7,654 nucleotides of DNA from an uncultured Oscillibacter sp. (GTDB lineage Bacteria; Bacillota_A; Clostridia; Oscillospirales; Oscillospiraceae): assembly GCA_902462475.1 (NCBI GenBank), contig CABQCB010000075.1:1-7654 (forward strand), written 5' to 3'. Of this stretch, positions 1-4,255 are shown one piece after another. The notes below the pieces were generated by a model. It did not search any database, was not told where the DNA came from, and was given only the letters and a program-made list of their open reading frames with translations. Both the position numbers and the translations under genes were made by a program. The first letter of the stretch is position 1; every line of letters starts with the position of its first letter.

Positions 1-548
1 CGCAGGAGAAAATCCCCGCAGTCCCGGGCCAGGTTCTCCGCATAAGGTCCCATATGCCGGTCGGTAAAGGAGATCCCCTCATCCGGCACCCGCAGCCGCA
101 GGGCCGGAGCGCGGACCTTGGCCCGCTCCGCCGCTTGCTTTGCCGTAAGCTGCCGGCAGGTGCCCGGGTAGATGACCTGTCCATCCTCCCGGTGGGGGGC
201 ACTGGCGGCGTGCAGCTCCGCCCGGGTGCAAAAGCAGGGGTACACCAGTCCCATATCCTCCAGCTTTTGAAGCGCCGCACGGTAAAGCGCCGTCCGCTCA
301 CTCTGGAAATAGGGGCCGTCCGCGCCGCCCGCGCCGGGACCTTCGTCCCAGGTGAGTCCCAGCCAGCGAAGGTCCTCCATGGCCTGCATGGCGTACCGCC
401 GGGGACAGCGGGCCGTATCCAGATCCTCAATCCGCAGCACCACCCGGCCGCCCTGCTGCCGGGCGCTGAGCCAGGCCAGCAGGCAGCAGAAAAGATTGCC
501 CAGATGCAGCCGTCCGCTGGGCGACGGGGCAAACCGCCCCACTACCAT
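1..548 (-). CDS. gluQ: Glutamyl-Q tRNA(Asp) synthetase (GluQRS), N-terminal 182 residues, truncated by window edge
   Basis: This enzyme is a paralogue of the glutamyl-tRNA synthetase catalytic core. It activates glutamate and attaches it to the queuosine at position 34 of tRNA(Asp), so it acts in cytoplasmic tRNA modification. The start is ATG at 548-546, preceded by AAGGAGG seven bases upstream; the frame stays open to the window edge and the C-terminus is missing. Visible class I signatures are PSPSGRLHLGN at residues 8-18 (the HIGH-type ATP site), RIEDLD at 39-44 and a QSER segment at 82-85. Residues C105, C107, Y127 and C131 match the Cys-x-Cys / Tyr-x3-Cys zinc site that is characteristic of GluQRS. 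A full-length GltX cannot be formally excluded because the KMSKS region is outside the window, but the zinc pattern favours GluQRS. The gene lies 46 bases after the sugar transferase on the same strand, with a terminator hairpin between them. Confidence 0.9.
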   Translation of the reverse strand, partial: MVVGRFAPSPSGRLHLGNLFCCLLAWLSARQQGGRVVLRIEDLDTARCPRRYAMQAMEDLRWLGLTWDEGPGAGGADGPYFQSERTALYRAALQKLEDMGLVYPCFCTRAELHAASAPHREDGQVIYPGTCRQLTAKQAAERAKVRAPALRLRVPDEGISFTDRHMGPYAENLARDCGDFLL

Positions 549-566
549 ATCCGTTCCTCCTTCCGG

Positions 567-595
567 AAAAAGAAGCGGGGTATGCCCCGCTTCTT
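567..595 (-). terminator. Intrinsic terminator after the priming sugar transferase
   Basis: A perfect 11-bp inverted repeat (570-580 and 585-595) encloses a 4-base loop. Read on the minus strand, the stem ends in CTTCTT and runs straight into a short T run before CCGG. The stem overlaps the TGA stop of the sugar transferase by one base. The gluQ ribosome binding site begins a few bases beyond the T run, so any transcript reaching gluQ from upstream must read through this hairpin. The T tract is short, so termination may be partial. Confidence 0.8.
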
Positions 596-1974
596 CACAG
601 GTTGATCTTCTCCTTGTTCACAGCCCGGAACAGCGTCATCAGCAGGATCTTCACGTCAAAGAGGATATTCCAGTTTTCGATATAATAAAGATCGTGCTCG
701 ATCCGCTCCCGGATGGAGGTATCCCCCCGCAGTCCGTTGACCTGGGCCCAGCCGGTGATGCCGGGGCGCACCTGGTGCTTGACCATGTAGCGGGGGATCT
801 CCTCTTTGAACTGCTCCACAAAATGGGGCACCTCCGGCCGGGGGCCCACCAGGCTCATGTCTCCTTTGAGCACGTTGAAAAACTGGGGCAGCTCATCGAT
901 GGAGAACTTGCGGATAAAGGAGCCGAAGGCCGTCTTGCGGGGGTCCACATCCCGGCTCCAGCCGGTCTGCTCTTTGGCGTTGACCCGCATGGAGCGGAAT
1001 TTATACATATAAAATTCCTTTTTGTTCTTCCCCACCCGTATCTGCCGGAAGATGATGGGACCCGGCGACGAGAGCTTTACGCCCACGGCGGCCAGGAGCA
1101 TCAGCGGCGAGGTCACCACAATGAGCACCGCCGCCCCCACGATATCGAAGGTGCGCTTTAAAAACGCGTTGCCCAGATTCTCCAGCGGGATGCGCCGGAG
1201 GTTGATCATGGGCAGGCCGTCAATATTGTCCACCTGGGGGTTGGAGGGGATGTAGGCCGCATAGAACGGGATGACGGAGGTTTTTGTGCCGGTCTTTTCG
1301 CAGGCGGCAATGATCCGGGGCAGCCACGCCTCGTCGGCAGCCCGCACTGCCACCACCACCTCGTCGGGCACCAGGGAATCCAGCACCTGCTCCAGCTGGT
1401 CATAGCGTCCCAGGTTGGCAAGTTCCTTCCAGGTCCGGCTGTCGGACACATAGCCGTCCACCTGGAACCCCAGGTTGCGGTCGGTCGTCACCCGCTTCAG
1501 GTAGGTCTCCGCCATGGGCCCGTCTCCCACCAGCACCACGTGCTTTTGGTTGTAGCCCATGCGCCGGTACCGCCGCAGCAAAATCCGCATGGCCGCCCGC
1601 TTGCTCAAAAGCAAAAACGAGCTGACCAGGAAGAAGAACACCAGCGTCCAGCGGGACATGTGCTCCAGGCGGAGCACGAACAGCACGCTGGTCAGGGCCA
1701 TGGTGTCCAGGGCGTTGGCACTTAAAAACCGGGCAGCCTCCCGGTGGAAGCGGATGGCCCGGTAGGAGCTGTAAAGCCCCGCCATGCCATAAGAGACCAG
1801 ACACAGCACCACCGCCAGCAAGCCCAGATATACATAATAGGCAAACGGGATGCCCTCAATGCCGGAAAATACATAAAACCGGATAAAGTAGGCAATCATC
1901 ATGGAGACAAACACCAGCACGCCGTCTGAGGCAACGTGCAGCTGATTGAGCAGATGCTGATTTTCCTTGATCAT
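595..1974 (-). CDS. Polyprenyl-phosphate sugar-1-phosphate transferase (WcaJ/EpsL type, exopolysaccharide priming enzyme)
   Basis: This enzyme transfers a sugar-1-phosphate from a UDP-sugar to undecaprenyl phosphate at the inner face of the membrane, the first step in building a lipid-linked polysaccharide repeat. At 459 residues it has the usual length of the long WcaJ-like subfamily. It shows four N-terminal hydrophobic segments (about residues 17-36, 46-68, 88-103 and 109-124), then a soluble CoA-binding-like domain with VVLVGDGPMA near 146-154. The C-terminal catalytic domain begins at KRTFDIVGA (273-281) with the proline-broken re-entrant helix ending near SP (289-290). It continues with SSPGPIIFRQIRVG (302-315), YKFRSM (324-329), the acidic dyad in SIDELPQ (D360, E361) and LVGPRPEVP (375-383). 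The ATG start at 1974-1972 has GGAGGA upstream and a near-consensus promoter at 2011-2039. Glucose, galactose or an N-acetyl sugar as donor cannot be told from sequence alone. Confidence 0.93.
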   Translation of the reverse strand: MIKENQHLLNQLHVASDGVLVFVSMMIAYFIRFYVFSGIEGIPFAYYVYLGLLAVVLCLVSYGMAGLYSSYRAIRFHREAARFLSANALDTMALTSVLFVLRLEHMSRWTLVFFFLVSSFLLLSKRAAMRILLRRYRRMGYNQKHVVLVGDGPMAETYLKRVTTDRNLGFQVDGYVSDSRTWKELANLGRYDQLEQVLDSLVPDEVVVAVRAADEAWLPRIIAACEKTGTKTSVIPFYAAYIPSNPQVDNIDGLPMINLRRIPLENLGNAFLKRTFDIVGAAVLIVVTSPLMLLAAVGVKLSSPGPIIFRQIRVGKNKKEFYMYKFRSMRVNAKEQTGWSRDVDPRKTAFGSFIRKFSIDELPQFFNVLKGDMSLVGPRPEVPHFVEQFKEEIPRYMVKHQVRPGITGWAQVNGLRGDTSIRERIEHDLYYIENWNILFDVKILLMTLFRAVNKEKINL

Positions 1975-2010
1975 GACCTAAGCTCCTCCGCCATGTCGAA
2001 CTTTGCCCCT

Positions 2011-2039
2011 ATTGTACCGATTCTGATGACCTCTGTCAA
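2011..2039 (-). promoter_or_regulatory. Sigma-A promoter of the priming sugar transferase
   Basis: On the minus strand a perfect TTGACA (2039-2034) is followed after exactly 17 bp by TACAAT (2016-2011), one base off the consensus -10. Predicted transcription starts about seven bases further on, giving a leader of roughly 30 nt with GGAGGA before the ATG at 1974. Its -35 box lies only 5 bp from the -35 box of the divergent glycosyltransferase promoter. Both promoters lie within 63 bp (2011-2073), so a protein bound at the centre could affect both. Confidence 0.85.
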
Positions 2040-2044
2040 TTTCC

Positions 2045-2073
2045 TTGCAATGACACTTTCTTCCCCCTATAAT
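2045..2073 (+). promoter_or_regulatory. Sigma-A promoter of the GT4 glycosyltransferase
   Basis: TTGCAA (2045-2050) and a perfect TATAAT (2068-2073) are separated by exactly 17 bp. Transcription would start near 2080, leaving a leader of about 23 nt that contains the ribosome binding site GGAGGT (2091-2096), six bases before the ATG. The -35 faces away from that of the divergent sugar transferase promoter. The halves TGTCA (2034-2038) and TGACA (2051-2055) form a loose dyad across the shared centre; this could be an operator but is too short to assert. Confidence 0.85.
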
Positions 2074-2102
2074 AAATACATCCTGTTTCGGGAGGTCCTG
2101 CC

Positions 2103-3209
2103 ATGCCGGCCGTCTTGTTCACCGCCTCCACCTGGTCCCATATCGCCCACTTCCACCGCCCTTACCTGCGCGCCTTTCATGCTCTTGGCTGGCAGGTGCA
2201 CGCAGCCTGCGGCGGTGCGCCCATTCCCATTCCGGAAGCGGACGCCTGCTTTGACGTCCCCTTTGAAAAAAAGATGACTGCGCCGGCCAATTTCCGCGCC
2301 CAGGCCCGTCTGCGCGCGCTCATGGCAGAGCATCGCTATGACTTGGTCATCACCCATACGTCCCTGGCCGCCTTTTTCACTCGCAGGGCCGCTGCGTCCC
2401 TCTCTCCCCGTCCGGCAGTGGTAAATGTGGCCCACGGATATCTCTTCGACGACGAAACGCCGCCGGTGAAAAAAGCCATCCTTGTCTCGGCGGAGCGTCT
2501 GACCGCTTCCCAGACGGATCTCCTTTTGACCATGAATGACTACGACACCCGTTTTGCCCGCCGTCACGGCCTGGGACGACGGGTGGAGCAGATCCCCGGC
2601 ATGGGCGTGGACTTTTCCCGCTTTCCCCCGGTCTCGCCGTCGGAGCGCCAGGCTTTGCGCCGGGAGCAGGGGATCGGCTCCGACGCCTTCGTCCTGCTCT
2701 ATGCCGCGGAGTTTTCCAAGCGCAAAAACCAGTCCACCCTGCTGCGGGCCATGCCCCTGCTGCCGGAGCGCGTCATCCTGGTCCTGCCCGGCCAGGGAGC
2801 ACTGGCGGAGGAATGCCGTCAGCTGAGCCAAAGGCTGGGGGTGGCGGATCGGGTCCTCTTTCCCGGCTACTGCGCCGCCATGGCCTCCTGGTATGCCATA
2901 GCGGACTGCGCCGTCTCCTCCAGCCGCTCGGAGGGCCTGCCCTTCAACATCATGGAGGCCATGCACGCCTCGCTCCCGATAGTGGCCAGCGCCGTCAAGG
3001 GCCACACGGATCTGGTGACGCCGGACAAGACGGGCCTGCTGTTCCCCTATGGGGATGAGGCCGCTTTTGCCCGTGCTGTGGAGCAGCTGCTTTCAGACCC
3101 TGCCGGGGCCGCTGCCATGGGCCAGGCCGGTGCCGAGGCCGCCGCGCCCTATGCCCTCAGTCAGGTACTGCCCCAGGTCATGGAGCTGTATCTTTCCGCC
3201 GTGCAATAA
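2103..3209 (+). CDS. GT4-family (GT-B fold) glycosyltransferase, exopolysaccharide type
   Basis: This 368-residue enzyme is a retaining glycosyltransferase expected to add a sugar from a nucleotide donor to the growing lipid-linked oligosaccharide on the cytoplasmic side. The N-terminal Rossmann half is Glyco_transf_4-like, with LFTASTWSHIAHFHRPYL at 5-22 and a VAHGYLF segment at 109-115. The C-terminal half is Glycos_transf_1, with LLYAAEFSKRKNQ (198-210; basic residues K206 and K208 in the donor phosphate region), VLFPGY (251-256) and the E-x7-E element SEGLPFNIMEAM (276-287; E277 and E285). There are no membrane segments. The start at 2103 is supported by GGAGGT six bases upstream and a strong promoter. 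It is divergent from the priming transferase, and its TAA lies inside the shared terminator. Donor and acceptor cannot be assigned; resemblance to EpsD/CapM-like enzymes is general only. Confidence 0.92.
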   Translation: MPAVLFTASTWSHIAHFHRPYLRAFHALGWQVHAACGGAPIPIPEADACFDVPFEKKMTAPANFRAQARLRALMAEHRYDLVITHTSLAAFFTRRAAASLSPRPAVVNVAHGYLFDDETPPVKKAILVSAERLTASQTDLLLTMNDYDTRFARRHGLGRRVEQIPGMGVDFSRFPPVSPSERQALRREQGIGSDAFVLLYAAEFSKRKNQSTLLRAMPLLPERVILVLPGQGALAEECRQLSQRLGVADRVLFPGYCAAMASWYAIADCAVSSSRSEGLPFNIMEAMHASLPIVASAVKGHTDLVTPDKTGLLFPYGDEAAFARAVEQLLSDPAGAAAMGQAGAEAAAPYALSQVLPQVMELYLSAVQ

Positions 3210-3250
3210 AAAAGGTCCCGCGCCCAAAAGGCGCGGGACCTTTTTTATTG
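3204..3250. terminator. Bidirectional intrinsic terminator with perfect 21-bp arms, containing both convergent stop codons
   Basis: Arms 3204-3224 and 3230-3250 are exact reverse complements around a 5-base loop (CAAAA). The GC-rich core GGTCCCGCGCC is flanked by six A on the left and six T on the right, so each strand ends its hairpin with a T tract. The outermost CAATAA of each arm supplies the last codon (Gln) and the TAA stop of each converging gene: the glycosyltransferase on the plus strand and the 41-residue protein on the minus strand. It therefore serves both transcription units. Confidence 0.95.
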
Positions 3251-3370
3251 AGGCTGCTCCTCCTGCACCGGCTGTTCCGGCATTTGTTCGCTCAGATAGT
3301 CGTCGGAAACTTCCCGTTCCTCTACACGCTGATTTCCATCTGCGCCGCAGATCCAAACCTTGATTTTCAC
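3245..3370 (-). CDS. Small acidic 41-residue protein, coupled to the tail-fibre-like gene
   Basis: The product is not recognised. It reads MKIKVWICGADGNQRVEERE, then VSDDYLSEQMPEQPVQEEQP and a final Q: a short hydrophobic/basic start (KIKVWICG) followed by a strongly acidic, Gln/Glu/Pro-rich tail with no membrane segment. It starts at GTG (3370-3368), overlapping the TGA of the upstream gene as GTGA, the usual geometry for translational coupling. A weak GGGGTG lies five bases before it. It ends in TAA within the shared terminator. Support for it being real comes from the stop-start overlap, the exact fit of its stop to the terminator arm, and the absence of any other use for this 117-bp gap. 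Small proteins directly after tail-fibre genes are common in phages of Clostridia, so a phage accessory role is plausible but inferred. Confidence 0.7.
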   Translation of the reverse strand: MKIKVWICGADGNQRVEEREVSDDYLSEQMPEQPVQEEQPQ

Positions 3371-4125
3371 ATCTTCACCCCATAAATACTGATTTTTCCT
3401 CCCGCCTGAAGCAGTGCATCGTCATAGGCGTAAAAATTCAGCGTCTCCAGATTGCTGGCGGTCACATATCCCGGTCTGGGGCTGCTGCCGAGTACCTCAG
3501 CGTTTCCCTTATAGTTGGAGTAAAGCAGCGAAGTGGTGATGCCGCCGTTTTGCTCGGCGACCCGGAGTTCCACAGCTGTGCTGCACTGATCGGATGCCAC
3601 ATGCCCCTTAAATTGATGCAGATAGTACTGACCGGGGTTATCACCGTCGTACGCACCGTTTGAAAGGCCGTTCATCCGCACGCCGATATTTGTTGCCTGG
3701 GACACCAGCAGCCTGGGAACAAACAGCACATACGCATACTTCTCCCACTCGATATCACGCACATCCACATCCACCTGATTGACCGCAGTGCCCACCGAGA
3801 CCTCCCGCAGCTTCACAAAGGGCATGGCATTCACCAGCGTCTGAAGCTGCGCCAGAGCGGTCTTGTCCGCCTTGCTGCCCTCCAGCTCGCCTATGGCCGC
3901 CGACAGTTCTTCCGACATCTCTCCCTTTGCGGCGGTGACTGCCTGGGTCGCCTCCTGCTTCGCCGCAGTGACCGCGGCCTCCCGGTCCTTGGCTTCCTGC
4001 TCCAGCCCCTGCTGCAGCTTTGTCAGGCCGCCTTCCACGTTGGCGTTGTCCCGGTTGAAATCCTCCCGGAGGATGCGGTCCTCCGGATTCCACTGATTGA
4101 GCTGGTAGTTTTCTGTGTAATTCAT
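3367..4125 (-). CDS. Phage tail-fibre-like / receptor-binding-like protein (orphan)
   Basis: The 252-residue product has no signal peptide or membrane segment. The N-terminus NYTENYQLNQWNPEDRILRE (2-21), continuing with DFN, resembles the attachment segment that opens many minor tail proteins in phages of Clostridia. Residues about 32-100 are Ala/Glu/Lys/Gln-rich and heptad-like (KLQQGLEQEAKDREAAVTAA), predicting a trimeric coiled-coil shaft. Residues about 103-252 are beta-rich and glycine-rich, ending in AGGKISIYGVKM, fitting a compact C-terminal tip domain. I chose ATG 4125-4123 because GGGGGTGA lies just upstream; an in-frame TTG at 4212 would add an improbable Arg/Gly-rich leader. No other phage gene is visible. 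By hand count, 3421-3780 is about 54% G+C against about 67% for 3841-4020, suggesting a mosaic gene. No clear promoter is seen. A domesticated tail fibre or prophage remnant is the best guess. Confidence 0.7.
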   Translation of the reverse strand: MNYTENYQLNQWNPEDRILREDFNRDNANVEGGLTKLQQGLEQEAKDREAAVTAAKQEATQAVTAAKGEMSEELSAAIGELEGSKADKTALAQLQTLVNAMPFVKLREVSVGTAVNQVDVDVRDIEWEKYAYVLFVPRLLVSQATNIGVRMNGLSNGAYDGDNPGQYYLHQFKGHVASDQCSTAVELRVAEQNGGITTSLLYSNYKGNAEVLGSSPRPGYVTASNLETLNFYAYDDALLQAGGKISIYGVKM

Positions 4126-4182
4126 GCTCTCACCCCCTTCCCACCCTGGTCGGGCTTCACCCTTTCCACCCCAATCCGGCAA

Positions 4183-4204
4183 ACGTGCACTCAATCGTGC
4201 ACGT
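4183..4204. repeat. Perfect 8-bp dyad with 6-bp spacer, possible operator
   Basis: ACGTGCAC (4183-4190) and GTGCACGT (4197-4204) are exact inverted copies separated by TCAATC. The element lies between the terminator of the O-antigen ligase-like gene and the ribosome binding site of the tail-fibre-like gene, about 57 bp before that start codon. It has no T run on either side, so it does not look like a terminator. The spacing suits a dimeric DNA-binding protein. Its role is unknown, and no recognisable -35/-10 pair overlaps it. Confidence 0.5.
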
Positions 4205-4210
4205 CTGCGC

Positions 4211-4246
4211 AAAAAAACACGCGGGAATGTACTTCCCGCGTGTTTT
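4211..4246 (-). terminator. Intrinsic terminator of the O-antigen ligase-like gene
   Basis: Arms 4214-4227 and 4233-4246 are exact 14-bp reverse complements around TGTAC. On the minus strand the stem core CGCGGGAA pairs with TTCCCGCG, and the hairpin runs into a tract of seven T (opposite A 4211-4217). It begins nine bases after the TAA... stop region of the upstream gene at 4256. It should insulate the tail-fibre-like gene from ligase transcription, unless read-through occurs. Confidence 0.9.
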
Positions 4247-4255
4247 CATCAATTT

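Noticed and set aside
54..1161. Overlapping plus-strand open frames opposite gluQ and the sugar transferase
   Set aside because: Both (54-605 and 352-1161) are codon-aligned antisense shadows of genes with recognisable motifs, and their translations are low-complexity.
2067..3005. A 312-residue minus-strand open frame opposite the GT4 gene
   Set aside because: It is codon-aligned with the GT4 gene on the other strand, and its translation is Gly/Arg/His-rich without motifs. The GT4 gene carries the E-x7-E element, promoter and ribosome binding site.
3204..3250. The long perfect inverted repeat considered as a recombination or inversion site, or as a transposon end
   Set aside because: It has the GC core, A/T flanks and 5-base loop of a bidirectional terminator placed exactly at two convergent stops. 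No second copy of its core was found at the other side of the tail-fibre unit.
4126..4212. N-terminal extension of the tail-fibre-like protein to a TTG at 4212
   Set aside because: The added residues are Arg/Gly-rich and would cover the 4183-4204 dyad and the GGGGGTGA ribosome binding site that precedes ATG 4125. The ATG start gives a family-like N-terminus.
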